This document shows positions 1-8,255 of a stretch of DNA of 64,000 nt, one piece after another. Position 1 is the first letter of the stretch. Every line of letters starts with the position of its first letter. Source of the stretch: Streptomyces sp. TSRI0281 (lineage in GTDB: Bacteria; Actinomycetota; Actinomycetes; Streptomycetales; Streptomycetaceae); the NCBI RefSeq assembly GCF_001905125.1, contig NZ_LWLE01000012.1:314759-378758 (forward strand). The letters run 5' to 3'. Made by a program: the position numbers and the translations under genes. The notes under the pieces are model-generated. The model was not told the DNA's origin, did not search any database, and saw nothing but the letters and a program-made list of their open reading frames with translations.

Positions 1-295
1 CGGGCAGCGCGAAGGTGCGCACGAACGTGACGGTCTCGCGGCCGTAGGAGTCGGTGTACGGCACGTTCTCGATGGTGAAGGGAATGTCGCGGCCGGTACG
101 GGGGACGAGCACGTTGCGGGTGCCGCCGAGGGCGAGGAACGGCTTCACGAAGGCCCGCCCGTGCCAGATCCGGTCCATGACCCCGCGTCCCAGACAGGCT
201 TCCCCGCTGTCCAGACCGACCGAGAAGCGCCGCCGCAACTGGGGGTGCAGCCGGTCGAACTCCGCGCCCATGGCGAGGCGGAAGATCGAGGTCAT
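1..295 (-). CDS. DUF4166 domain protein (3' part outside the window)
   Basis: Open on the minus strand from an ATG at 293-295 to the window edge with no stop, so the C-terminal part lies beyond base 1. The translation starts MTSIFRLAMGAEFDRLHPQL and continues with a central TIENVPYTDSYGRETVTFVR stretch, which I recognise as the N-terminal half of DUF4166 proteins. These are about 200 residues or more and have no established biochemical role. The start overlaps the stop of the upstream SRPBCC gene by four bases (ATGA), so the two are translationally coupled. Function unknown. The family call comes from memory of the conserved N-terminal pattern, not from a search. Confidence 0.7.
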   Translation of the reverse strand, partial: MTSIFRLAMGAEFDRLHPQLRRRFSVGLDSGEACLGRGVMDRIWHGRAFVKPFLALGGTRNVLVPRTGRDIPFTIENVPYTDSYGRETVTFVRTFALP

Positions 296-1008
296 GGACG
301 CTCCAGCAGACGGAGGACGGCGGGTGCGGGGGCGGTGGCGCGGCCCGGCGGCCGGCGAAGACAGCGGCGGGCGGCGGGAGTGACGGGCAGCGGCGGCAGC
401 AGCAGCGCGGCCGCCGCGGCGATGAGCGCGGCGCCCGGCCCGAGAGGCAGCGCCGCCGGCACGGCCAGCAGCCGGACGGCGACCTCGGCCACGGCGTACC
501 CGAGGGAGCGGGCGGGGCTGATGCCGCGTTCGCACCAGAGCCGCAGCCGGTCGAAGGACCAGGCGGTGGCCCAGCCCATCAACGGCCGGAACCCCAGCCG
601 GTCCACGAGCGAGCCGAAACGGCCCCAGCGGGTCCGGTAGTCGTAGCCGGTCAGGAAGCGGATGCCGTCGGACGTCGGCACGTAACGCCAGTAGCCGCTG
701 CCCTCGGCGAGGAGCGAGAGGGGCTGGGGCGAGGAGAACCGGAGGGCCGACACCCGCTCGCCGTCCGGCCGGTGCCGCTCGCCCGCGCTGGTACCGGTGC
801 CCGCGACCGTGAGGAAGGGGGCCACCCGGGTGGCATAGCGGAACCGCCGGGCAGCGTCGGGGGCACCCGGCACATACGTGATCTCCGTGAACCGGAGATC
901 CCACCGCTGATGCTGCGCGGGGTTCTGGGTCAGCTCCCAGAGTTCCTCCGGATCCACACGGATCAGTGCCTCGACGTACAACCCCACGTCTGCCCCCGGT
1001 TCGTCCAT
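292..1008 (-). CDS. SRPBCC-fold protein with hydrophobic C-terminus
   Basis: 238 residues. The first ~150 look like a polyketide cyclase/START (SRPBCC) fold: an early VDPEELWELTQNPAQHQRWD stretch, typical of these lipid- or ligand-binding proteins, then alternating strands. Residues ~165-215 are strongly hydrophobic (runs of A, L and P), suggesting one or two membrane-associated helices. The gene is coupled by ATGA to the DUF4166 gene. Its 5' region holds two copies of the same inverted repeat, the nearer one 11 bases upstream of the ATG, so a TetR-like repressor probably controls the pair. No such regulator is visible next to it. The ligand cannot be read from sequence. Confidence 0.6.
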   Translation of the reverse strand: MDEPGADVGLYVEALIRVDPEELWELTQNPAQHQRWDLRFTEITYVPGAPDAARRFRYATRVAPFLTVAGTGTSAGERHRPDGERVSALRFSSPQPLSLLAEGSGYWRYVPTSDGIRFLTGYDYRTRWGRFGSLVDRLGFRPLMGWATAWSFDRLRLWCERGISPARSLGYAVAEVAVRLLAVPAALPLGPGAALIAAAAALLLPPLPVTPAARRCLRRPPGRATAPAPAVLRLLERP

Positions 1009-1019
1009 GGTCCATCCAC

Positions 1020-1039
1020 GGTTGAGCGATCGCTCAACC
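1020..1039. promoter_or_regulatory. Perfect 20-bp palindrome (TetR-type operator)
   Basis: Both strands read the same over 20 bases, with the core TTGAGC-N4-GCTCAA. It sits 11 bases upstream of the SRPBCC start codon on the minus strand, where a bound repressor would block transcription. The same half-sites recur at 1069-1084. Confidence 0.7.
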
Positions 1040-1068
1040 CTCCGCCGGTCCGGGACACTAGCAGGGAT

Positions 1069-1084
1069 TTGAGCAGTCGCTCAA
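1069..1084. promoter_or_regulatory. Second copy of the TTGAGC-N4-GCTCAA operator
   Basis: The half-sites TTGAGC and GCTCAA are spaced by four bases exactly as in the palindrome at 1020-1039, with a different centre (AGTC instead of GATC). The two sites are 47 bases apart, about 4.5 helical turns. Both lie in the 195-base gap between the divergent SRPBCC gene and the osmoprotectant permease. Confidence 0.65.
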
Positions 1085-1203
1085 GACGCGGGTCGCGTGC
1101 GGGGCGGCCGGCTCCGTGCTCCGGACCCGACGGGCCCGGAGCACCCACCTCGAACAGGCGATCATGACGCGCGTCCGCCGGACTCCCGCGCTCCAATGGA
1201 CGA

Positions 1204-1881
1204 GTGACCGCGCCTCCCGACGACTGCCTCGCGCGCAATGAGTGGATCTGCGGCGCCTACCTCTCCAGCCGCCGGGAGATCCTCTGGGACGCGGTCGTCC
1301 AGCACCTTCAGCTGACCGCGGTCTCGGTGCTGATCGGACTGGCCATCGCCCTGCCGCTCGCCCTGGCCGCCCGCCGCCGACGCTGGGCGGCCGGGCCCGT
1401 GCTCGGGCTGACGACGATCCTCTACACGATCCCGTCGCTCGCGATGTTCTCGCTCCTGCTGCCGGTGTACGGGCTGTCCGCCACGCTCGTCGTCGCCGGA
1501 CTCGTCCTCTACTCACTGACCCTTCTCGTCCGGAACATCCTCGCCGGACTGCGCGCCGTACCCGAGGAGACCCGGCAGGCGGCGCGCGGCATGGGCTACG
1601 GCCCCGCACGCCTGCTGATCGCCGTGGAACTCCCGCTCGCCCTGCCCGCGGCCATGGCCGGACTGCGGATCGCCACCGTCTCGGCGGTCTCCCTGGTCAC
1701 GGTCGGCGCGATCGTCGGCCACGGCGGACTCGGCAACCTCATCTACTCGGGCATGAACACCTACTTCAAGGCCCAGGTGCTCACCGCGTCCGTCCTCTGT
1801 GTCGTCATCGCCGTCGCCGCCGACCTGCTGCTCCTGCTCGTGCAGCGGTGGCTGACGCCCTGGACGAGGACACCGTCGTGA
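1204..1881 (+). CDS. Osmoprotectant ABC transporter permease 1 (OpuCB/ProW type)
   Basis: 225 residues with about six hydrophobic segments and the EAA-loop region ARGMGYGPARLLIAVELPLA typical of the glycine betaine/carnitine/choline importer permeases. GTG start at 1204; an ATG at 1196 runs into a stop at once. The next gene starts inside this stop codon (GTGA, bases 1878-1881). It forms a cassette with the second permease and a lipoprotein binding protein. The cassette has no ATPase of its own; the likely partner is the OpuCA-like gene at 4927-6090. The substrate is probably a quaternary amine osmolyte, inferred from the family. Confidence 0.85.
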   Translation: MTAPPDDCLARNEWICGAYLSSRREILWDAVVQHLQLTAVSVLIGLAIALPLALAARRRRWAAGPVLGLTTILYTIPSLAMFSLLLPVYGLSATLVVAGLVLYSLTLLVRNILAGLRAVPEETRQAARGMGYGPARLLIAVELPLALPAAMAGLRIATVSAVSLVTVGAIVGHGGLGNLIYSGMNTYFKAQVLTASVLCVVIAVAADLLLLLVQRWLTPWTRTPS

Positions 1882-2555
1882 CCACCCTGCGGGACACCTG
1901 GTCCTGGCTCACCACCGCCACCCACTGGTCCGGCCCCGACGGCATCTGGCACCGGCTCGGCGAACACCTCTTCCTCACCGTCGTCTGCCTGCTGATCAGC
2001 TGCCTCATCGCGCTGCCGGTCGCCCTGGTCCTCGGCCACCTCGGCAAGGGCGGCGCCCTCGCGGTCAACATCTCCAACATCGGCCGGGCCGTCCCCACGT
2101 TCGCCGTGCTGGTCCTGCTGCTCCTCACACCGATCGGTGCGTACGGCCAGTGGTCGACCATCATCGCCCTGGTGCTCTTCGCCATGCCGCCCCTGCTCAC
2201 CAACGCCTACGTGGGGATGCGCGAGGTCGACCGGGATGTCGTCCGGGCCGCCCGGGGAATGGGCATGACGGGCCGGCAGATGCTGCTGGGAGTGGAGATC
2301 CCGCTCGCGCTGCCGCTCATCCTCACCGGCGTCCGGATCGCCGCCGTGCAACTCGTCGCCACGGCGACGCTGGCCGCCCTGGCCGGCGGCGGGGGACTGG
2401 GCCGGATCATCACCGCGGGCTTCAACCTGGCCTCCACGCCCCAGGTCGTGGCCGGAGCGGTCCTCGTCGCCGTGTTCGCCCTCCTCGTGGAAGGGCTCTT
2501 CGAGACCGGTCAGCGCCTCGCCCCGGACCGGCGCCGCACCCGGGAGGCCGCGTGA
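1878..2555 (+). CDS. Osmoprotectant ABC transporter permease 2 (OpuCD/ProW type)
   Basis: 225 residues, the same length as permease 1 and clearly paralogous (ARGMGMTGRQMLLGVEIPLA corresponds to its EAA loop). Several membrane segments are visible, including GLGRIITAGFNLAS near the end, a hallmark of OpuC/OsmW permeases. I chose the GTG at 1878 because it overlaps the previous stop by four bases. The open frame extends further upstream only as a shadow of permease 1. Its own stop overlaps the binding-protein start (GTGA at 2552-2555). The two permeases probably form a heterodimeric channel. Confidence 0.85.
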   Translation: MTTLRDTWSWLTTATHWSGPDGIWHRLGEHLFLTVVCLLISCLIALPVALVLGHLGKGGALAVNISNIGRAVPTFAVLVLLLLTPIGAYGQWSTIIALVLFAMPPLLTNAYVGMREVDRDVVRAARGMGMTGRQMLLGVEIPLALPLILTGVRIAAVQLVATATLAALAGGGGLGRIITAGFNLASTPQVVAGAVLVAVFALLVEGLFETGQRLAPDRRRTREAA

Positions 2556-3508
2556 GCGGCCCCCGTACCCCGTACGCCCTGTGCTGCGCACTCCTGCTGG
2601 CCGCCACCGCCTGCACCTTTGGCCCCACGCTGGAGAACCGGGGCGATGTCACGGCCCCGCCCGGCGACAGCAAGCACCTCACGATCGGCTCCGCCGGATT
2701 CACCGAGAGCGATCTGCTCGCCCAGATGTACGCGATCCTGCTCGACCGGGCCGGGTACTCCACCGAGATCATCTCCGTGACCAACCGGGAGATCTACGAA
2801 CCCGCACTGGAGAACGGCCAGATCGACGTCGTGCCGGAGTACGCGGCCACCTTCGCCGACTGGCTGAACGCCAAGGCCAACGGTGCGGACGCCGCCCCGG
2901 TCGGTTCCCCCGACCTCGGCACCACGATGAAGGCGCTCCGTTCGCTGGCCGCCCGCCGCGGCCTCGTGGTCCTCGATCCGGGCCGCGCCGTCGACCAGAA
3001 CGCCTTCGCGGTCGCCGCCCCGTACGCGGCGCGGCACCGGCTCAAGACCCTCGGCGACCTGGGGCGCTCACACCTGCCCGTACGGCTGGCGGCGGGCGAC
3101 GAATGCGTACAGCGCCCCTACTGCGCGCCCGGACTCAGGAAGACGTACGGCATCCGGATCACCGCCGTCGACCCGAAGGGCGTCGGCACCACCCAGGCCA
3201 AACAGGCCGTGCAGAGCGGTCAGGACCAGATGGTCCTGACCACCACCACCGACGCCACCCTGGACGACTTCGGCCTCGTACTCCTCGCCGATGACAAGCA
3301 TCTGCAGAACGCCGACCACCTGGTCCCCGTCGTCAACCGTTCCCGGGCGGGCAGCGCCGGAGTGCGGGACGCGCTCGACCCGCTCAACACCGTGCTGACC
3401 ACGGCCGCCCTGGCGTCGATGAACGAGGAGGTGGACAGCCGGCGGCGGCTCCCCGAGGACGTCGCGCGCCACTACCTGGAGTCCGAGAAGCTCATCCCGG
3501 CAGGGTGA
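2552..3508 (+). CDS. Osmoprotectant-binding lipoprotein (OpuAC/OsmF family)
   Basis: 318 residues starting at a GTG that overlaps the preceding stop. The N-terminus is a lipoprotein signal with lipobox LAATAC at about residues 16-21, so the protein is anchored outside the membrane. The mature part has the pattern of substrate-binding proteins for glycine betaine, choline or carnitine (early TIGSAGFTESDLLAQMYAIL, then YEPALENGQIDVVPEYAATF). It would deliver the osmolyte to the two permeases just upstream. It is the last gene of the cassette and converges on the esterase gene 40 bases away. Confidence 0.87.
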   Translation: MSGPRTPYALCCALLLAATACTFGPTLENRGDVTAPPGDSKHLTIGSAGFTESDLLAQMYAILLDRAGYSTEIISVTNREIYEPALENGQIDVVPEYAATFADWLNAKANGADAAPVGSPDLGTTMKALRSLAARRGLVVLDPGRAVDQNAFAVAAPYAARHRLKTLGDLGRSHLPVRLAAGDECVQRPYCAPGLRKTYGIRITAVDPKGVGTTQAKQAVQSGQDQMVLTTTTDATLDDFGLVLLADDKHLQNADHLVPVVNRSRAGSAGVRDALDPLNTVLTTAALASMNEEVDSRRRLPEDVARHYLESEKLIPAG

Positions 3509-3548
3509 GACCACGGCCCCGCGAGGGGTGCCCGTCGCTCCGGGCCGG

Positions 3549-4523
3549 TCAGGCCGTCAGCTTTCCGGGCAGCCAGGCCAGTTGGGCGGCCTGCTGGAAC
3601 GCGCCGCCGCCCTCGTGGTCGTTGAAGTCGTACACCTCGATCGTCTTGTCCTCGTGGGCGTACGCGTTGAAGGCCGCGAAGACCGTCGACGGCGGGCAGG
3701 TCTGGTCCTCCAGGGCCGTCGAGAACAGTGCGGGAGCCCGCCCGCGTGCCGCGAAGTGCACCCCGTCGAAGTAGGCCAGCGTGGCGGCGGCCCGCGCGGT
3801 GCGCCCGCGGTGCGTCTTGAGGTAGTTGCCCACCTCGCGGTACGGCTGCCGGTCGGTGACGGTGACCGCGCGCGGGAAGTCGCACAGGAACGGCACGTCC
3901 GGAGCGACCGCTACCAGGTCCGGTATCAGCCCGCCGGCCGCGATCGCGATGCCGCCGCCCTGGCTGACCCCGGTGACGGCGGTGCGTGCCGCGTCGGCCA
4001 GCGGATGCGAACGCGCGGCCTCCACCGCCCGCACCGCGTCGGTGAACACCCGCCGGTAGTAGAACTCCCGGTGATCCTCGATGCCCCGGGTCATGAAACC
4101 GGGCAGCGAGGGCGCGCTGCCCACGGGGTCGGCGGTGTCGCCCGGTGCCCAGCCGCTGCCCTGGCCCCGCGTGTCCATCACGAAGTGGGCGAAACCGGCC
4201 GAGGCCCACAGCAGATGCGTGTGCGCCAGGCCGCGCCCGCCGCCGTACCCGAGGAACTCCACGACCACCGGCAGCGGGTCCCGGGTGCCCGCGGGAAGGA
4301 CGAACCAGCCCTTGACCGGGTGCCCCCCGAAACCGGCGAACGTCACGTCGTACACCTCGGCACTCGCCAGTCCCGTGTCGGTGCGGCGTTCGAAGCGGGC
4401 GTCGAGATCATGGCTCCTGGCCTCGTCCAGCGTCGTCGACCAGAACGCGTCGAAGTCCTCGGGCTCCACCGACCGGCTGCGGTAGGTGCGCAGCTCATCG
4501 AGGGGGAGGTCGAACAGGGCCAT
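3549..4523 (-). CDS. Acetyl xylan esterase / cephalosporin-C deacetylase family hydrolase
   Basis: 324 residues. An N-terminal LPLDELRTYRS stretch, GYGGGRG, a DTRGQGSGW motif and the nucleophile elbow GVSQGGG match the AXE1 family (carbohydrate esterase 7), cytoplasmic alpha/beta hydrolases that remove acetyl groups from xylo-oligosaccharides or cephalosporin C. The acid and base are probably in the LEDQTCPPST and FNDHEGGGAF segments. I chose the ATG at 4523 because the family N-terminus begins there and a GAAGGTGG ribosome site precedes it. The frame stays open upstream only as a shadow of the DUF2087 gene. It sits between the two halves of the osmoprotectant transporter without an evident link. 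Confidence 0.87.
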   Translation of the reverse strand: MALFDLPLDELRTYRSRSVEPEDFDAFWSTTLDEARSHDLDARFERRTDTGLASAEVYDVTFAGFGGHPVKGWFVLPAGTRDPLPVVVEFLGYGGGRGLAHTHLLWASAGFAHFVMDTRGQGSGWAPGDTADPVGSAPSLPGFMTRGIEDHREFYYRRVFTDAVRAVEAARSHPLADAARTAVTGVSQGGGIAIAAGGLIPDLVAVAPDVPFLCDFPRAVTVTDRQPYREVGNYLKTHRGRTARAAATLAYFDGVHFAARGRAPALFSTALEDQTCPPSTVFAAFNAYAHEDKTIEVYDFNDHEGGGAFQQAAQLAWLPGKLTA

Positions 4524-4628
4524 GCGGGACCACCTTCGTCGCAGTAGCAGATGATCACACCGTACGGTTTCCGTCATAGCGCCGAAAAGGCGTTGCCCTC
4601 CCACCGCGGGCCTGCGACGCTTCCGGCC

Positions 4629-4904
4629 ATGCCCGAGAAAGAAACCAGCAGTGCGCACGGTGTGGCCGCGCTCTTCTCCCACGGACGTCTCACGACGATC
4701 CCCCGCAAGGTGGCACGCCGCGAACAGTTGCTGGTCCACCTCTCCGAGACGCTCTTCGAGCGCGAGCGCGCGTACACCGAGCGCGAGGTGAACGAGGCGC
4801 TGCTCACGGTGCACGAGGACTGCTCGGCGCTGCGGCGCCATCTCGTCGTCGCGGGGCTGCTGGTACGGCCCAAGGACGGCAGCAGTTATCGGCGCGGGCG
4901 GTAG
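4629..4904 (+). CDS. Small DUF2087 protein, winged-helix-like
   Basis: 91 residues. The whole protein is one DUF2087 domain: LTTIPRKVARREQLLVHLSE, then REVNEALLTVHEDCSALRRH and a closing LLVRPKDGSSYRR. The domain resembles a small DNA-binding winged helix and is often found attached to ArsR-type regulators or alone. It reads away from the esterase and runs into the ATPase gene, with 22 bases between the convergent stops. The ATG at 4629 is used because the open frame upstream lacks family similarity. Role unknown; a regulatory role is an inference. Confidence 0.75.
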   Translation: MPEKETSSAHGVAALFSHGRLTTIPRKVARREQLLVHLSETLFERERAYTEREVNEALLTVHEDCSALRRHLVVAGLLVRPKDGSSYRRGR

Positions 4905-4926
4905 CCGGTCACTCCGGGGAGCGCCC

Positions 4927-6090
4927 CTACGCGTCCGCGACGGAGTCGAAGTCCACGTCCTCGCGCCCCACGCCCTGGGCCTCCGCGTCCACCGAGCGGC
5001 GCAGCGCCTCATGGAGCTTCGCCGGAGTCAGTACGCCCAGGAAGCGCGCGCCGTCCAGCACCGCCACCCACCCGGCGTCGTACTGGAGCATCTCGCTGAA
5101 CGCCTGCTTCAACGGGGCGCCGACGGGCACCCACGCGTCCATCCGCCGGGCCAGCTCGCCCACCGTGCCCAGCTCCCCGGCGATCCGCAGCGCATCCGCC
5201 GACACCCAGCCGTGCAGATCGCCCGCACCGTTCAGCACCACCGCCCAACGGGCCCCCGACGCCCCCAGCCGGGCCGCCGCCGACCGGGCCGGCTCATCGA
5301 GGCGGGCCACCGGCGGCTCCCAGAGGTCCTCCGGTTCGATCGCGGTGACCGACAGCCGTTTCAGACCCCGGTCGGCGCCGACGAACCCGGCCACATAGGG
5401 CGTCGCCGGGGTGCCGAGCACGGCGGCCGGGGTGTCGAACTGCTCGATGCGGCCCTCCCCGTACACGGCCATCCGGTCACCCATCCGCACCGCCTCCTCG
5501 ATGTCGTGCGTGACCAGCAGGACGGTCTTCCTGACCGTCGCCTGAAGCCCGAGGAACTCGTCCTGCAACCGTTCCCGTACCACCGGGTCGACCGCACCGA
5601 ACGGTTCGTCCATCAGCAGCACGGGCGGATCCGCCGCGAGTGCGCGGGCCACCCCCACCCGCTGGCGCTGCCCGCCGGACAACTGGGCGGGATAGCGCGA
5701 GCCGTACGTGCCGGGGTCCAGGCCCACCAGGTCGAGCAGCTCCGCCGCCCGTTCCCTGGCCCTGCCGCGCTTCCAGCCGACCAGCGCCGGGACGGTCGCG
5801 GTGTTGTCCAGGACCGTCCGGTGCGGGAACAGGCCGACCTGCTGGATCACATAGCCGATCCGGCGGCGCAGCTTCACCGGGTCGACCGCGGCGATGTCCT
5901 CGCCGTCCACCAGAATCCGGCCCGCGGTCGGCTCGATCAGCCGGTTCACCATCATCATCGTGGTGGTCTTGCCGCAGCCGGACGGTCCGACCAGGGTGAC
6001 CAGCTCCCCCTCGGCGACCTCGAAGGACAGCCCGTCGACCGCGGCCGTGCCATCCGGGTAGACCTTGCTGACCTGCTCGAACCGGATCAT
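4927..6090 (-). CDS. Osmoprotectant ABC transporter ATPase with CBS domains (OpuCA/ProV type)
   Basis: 387 residues. Walker A GPSGCGKTT at ~36-44, the QQVGLFPHRTVLDN segment specific for the betaine/carnitine subfamily, signature LSGGQRQR, Walker B LLMDEPFGAVDP and the H-loop THDIEEA are all present. The C-terminal ~110 residues form a CBS-like pair (VSADALRI and LGVLTPAKLHEAL), the ionic-strength or nucleotide sensor of OpuA/OpuC ATPases. This should be the missing ATPase for the permeases and binding protein at 1204-3508. Here it is a single gene on the opposite strand, separated by two unrelated genes, so its dosage is controlled separately. Confidence 0.9.
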   Translation of the reverse strand: MIRFEQVSKVYPDGTAAVDGLSFEVAEGELVTLVGPSGCGKTTTMMMVNRLIEPTAGRILVDGEDIAAVDPVKLRRRIGYVIQQVGLFPHRTVLDNTATVPALVGWKRGRARERAAELLDLVGLDPGTYGSRYPAQLSGGQRQRVGVARALAADPPVLLMDEPFGAVDPVVRERLQDEFLGLQATVRKTVLLVTHDIEEAVRMGDRMAVYGEGRIEQFDTPAAVLGTPATPYVAGFVGADRGLKRLSVTAIEPEDLWEPPVARLDEPARSAAARLGASGARWAVVLNGAGDLHGWVSADALRIAGELGTVGELARRMDAWVPVGAPLKQAFSEMLQYDAGWVAVLDGARFLGVLTPAKLHEALRRSVDAEAQGVGREDVDFDSVADA

Positions 6091-6196
6091 GACTGCACGC
6101 TAGGAGCCCCCCGCGTACGGCGCACACGGGCCGCGACTGTCCGAGTCACGGCCATGTGCTGAACTTTCCCGGAACCATCTGATTCAGGAGCCTTTT

Positions 6197-7492
6197 GTGA
6201 GCAGCTACCGGCAGCCCGGTGTCGTCTTCACCGACCGTCATTTCACGGTCCCGCTCGACCACAGCGACCCGGGCGGCGAGCAGATCGAGATCTTCGGCCG
6301 CGAGGCGGTGGCGTCCGGCAGGACCGGGGAGCAACTGCCGTGGCTGATCTACCTGGAGGGCGGCCCCGGGTTCGGCGCCCGCCGTTACGTCGGCGCGGAA
6401 GCCTGGCTGGGCCGCGCCCTGCGGGAGTTCCGGGTGCTCCTGCTCGATCAGCGCGGGACCGGCAGGTCCACCCCGGCGAACCGGCAGACCCTGCCGTTGC
6501 GGGGCGGCCCGCGCGAGCAGGCCGACTACCTCGGCCACTTCCGCTCCGACAGCATCGTCCGCGACTGCGAAGCCATCCGGCCGCAGGTCACCGGCGGCGA
6601 GACCTGGACGGTGCTGGGACAGTCCTTCGGCGGATTCTGTGCCGTCCGCTATCTGTCGGCCGCCCCGGAAGGGCTCACGGCCGCTCTGATCACCGGCGGA
6701 CTGCCCGCCCTGGACGCCCATGCCGACGAGGTGTACCGGGCCGCCTACCCCCGGGTCGAGCGGAAGGTCGCGGCCCACTACGCCCGCTACCCGCAGGACG
6801 TGCGGCGGGTCCGGGAGATCACCGAGTACCTCGTCGCCCACCGCTCGGAGGGCACCGGGCACCGGCTGACGCCCGAGGGGTTCCAGTCCCTCGGCATCAT
6901 GCTGGGCGTCGGCAACGGCAGCCACCAGCTGCACTACCTGCTGGAGAACGCCTTCGTCCGCACCCCGCACGGAACCGAGCTGTCCGACGCCTTCCAGGAG
7001 GCCGTGCGCACCGCCACCTCGTTCGCCGGCCATCCGCTGTACGCCCTGATGCACGAGGCGATCTACGGCCGGGGCGAGCGGCCCACCGGCTGGTCGGCCG
7101 AGCGGGTCCGCGCCGAGTTCCCGCAGTTCGACGCGGCGGGCGCACTGGCGGGCGAGGGCCCCGTGCTCCTCACCGGCGAGACGATCCACCCCTGGCACTT
7201 CGACGTCGACCCGGCCCTGCGCCCGCTGCGCGAGACCGCCGAACTCCTCGCCAGCCGCACCGACTGGCCCGTGCTGTACGACCCCGAGCGGCTCGCCGCC
7301 AATGAGGTGCCGGTCGTCGCCGCCGTCTTCCACGACGACATGTTTGTCGACACCGGGCACGCGCTGCGCACCGCCGCCGCCATCCGCGGGCTGCGCACCT
7401 GGGTGACCAACGAGTTCGAGCACGACGGACTGCGTGCGGGCGGACCGCGCGTACTGGACCGGCTGCTCGCGATGGTCAGGGACGAGATCTGA
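6197..7492 (+). CDS. Alpha/beta hydrolase, prolyl aminopeptidase family (S33)
   Basis: 431 residues. The oxyanion-hole segment YLEGGPGFGA (~60), LLDQRGTGRS (~90) and the nucleophile elbow GQSFGGF define the S33 proline iminopeptidase family, which removes N-terminal proline (or other residues) from short peptides. The late DMFVDTG and NEFEHDG segments probably supply the acid and histidine. No signal peptide, so it acts in the cytoplasm. GTG start at 6197, preceded by AGGAG at good spacing. It is transcribed alone, divergent from the OpuCA gene, and ends at a strong terminator. Exact substrate not predictable. Confidence 0.87.
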   Translation: MSSYRQPGVVFTDRHFTVPLDHSDPGGEQIEIFGREAVASGRTGEQLPWLIYLEGGPGFGARRYVGAEAWLGRALREFRVLLLDQRGTGRSTPANRQTLPLRGGPREQADYLGHFRSDSIVRDCEAIRPQVTGGETWTVLGQSFGGFCAVRYLSAAPEGLTAALITGGLPALDAHADEVYRAAYPRVERKVAAHYARYPQDVRRVREITEYLVAHRSEGTGHRLTPEGFQSLGIMLGVGNGSHQLHYLLENAFVRTPHGTELSDAFQEAVRTATSFAGHPLYALMHEAIYGRGERPTGWSAERVRAEFPQFDAAGALAGEGPVLLTGETIHPWHFDVDPALRPLRETAELLASRTDWPVLYDPERLAANEVPVVAAVFHDDMFVDTGHALRTAAAIRGLRTWVTNEFEHDGLRAGGPRVLDRLLAMVRDEI

Positions 7493-7512
7493 CCGGGACC
7501 GCCCGGTGAACA

Positions 7513-7553
7513 CGGGGGAGCCGGCCGCACATGGTGTGCGGCCGGCTCCCCCG
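7513..7553. terminator. Bidirectional terminator hairpin, 19-bp perfect stem
   Basis: The 19-base arms at 7513-7531 and 7535-7553 are exact reverse complements around a TGG loop. It lies between the convergent hydrolase and rhodanese genes. There is no T-tract, as is usual in Streptomyces. Confidence 0.85.
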
Positions 7554-7582
7554 CGTACGTTCCGGGCGAACGCCCGCACCGC

Positions 7583-8155
7583 TCACTTCTGGAGCGCCTC
7601 CAGCGTGGTGCTCAGGTCGGCGGCGGTGCGCGGTGCGCGGTTGTGCGGGAGCTTCGAGAGGGCCGCCGCCATGCCGCAGGTGTTGGTCAGCGCGGAGAAG
7701 ACCAGGCCGGAGCCGATGCCGGCGGACAGCCAGCGCGCGGCCGGGAACCGAAGCCCCGCCACCAGACCGGCCACCACCAGCGAACCGGCGGCGAGACGGA
7801 CCTGGCGCTCCATCGGCCAGACGGCCCCGGAGCCCTCGGGCCGGTCCAGTCCGCGGCCGTCGCCCTCCCAGGCGGAGGTGCCGCCCGTGAGCGTCAGGGC
7901 GTCGATGTCCGCCCCGGAGAGGACCTCGCACGCACGGGTGGAACGGACACCGGAGGCGCAGACCATGAGCAGCGTGCCGCGCGCGGACGCCGACTTCAGC
8001 GCGGGCAGGGCCTCGGGAAGCCGGTCGAGCGGGACGTTCAGGGCGCCGGGGACATGCCCGGAGGCGTACTCGCCGGGGGCCCGCACATCGATGACGGTGA
8101 ACTCCTCCAGACGGGCTGCGGCCTGGGCGGGGGACAGGGAAGCATGGCTGGTCAC
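7583..8155 (-). CDS. Rhodanese-like sulfurtransferase with DUF2892 membrane tail
   Basis: 190 residues. Residues ~8-105 form a rhodanese domain with VIDVRAPGEY and the active-site loop CASGVRS, whose Cys66 would carry the persulfide. Residues ~115-190 contain two hydrophobic segments and the NTCGMAAALSKLP motif of DUF2892-type tails, so the enzyme is probably membrane-tethered. The GTG at 8155 gives the complete domain; the frame runs on upstream without family similarity. It is divergent from the CstR-like gene, and the operator at 8226-8241 lies between them, placing it in the sulfur-stress regulon. Confidence 0.87.
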   Translation of the reverse strand: MTSHASLSPAQAAARLEEFTVIDVRAPGEYASGHVPGALNVPLDRLPEALPALKSASARGTLLMVCASGVRSTRACEVLSGADIDALTLTGGTSAWEGDGRGLDRPEGSGAVWPMERQVRLAAGSLVVAGLVAGLRFPAARWLSAGIGSGLVFSALTNTCGMAAALSKLPHNRAPRTAADLSTTLEALQK

Positions 8156-8225
8156 GAGCAGGTGGTCCTTTCGTTCACCGGGTGGGGAAGAGACAGGCGT
8201 CTCTGCCTTCCCCGGACAGGTTAGG

Positions 8226-8241
8226 ATACCCCTTGGGGTAT
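8226..8241. promoter_or_regulatory. CsoR/CstR-type operator
   Basis: Inverted repeat ATACCCC-TT-GGGGTAT between the divergent rhodanese and repressor genes. GC-centred repeats of this shape are the known binding sites of the CsoR/CstR family. The same half-sites occur twice ahead of the persulfide dioxygenase gene. Confidence 0.85.
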
Positions 8242-8255
8242 TCGGAGGAGGATGT

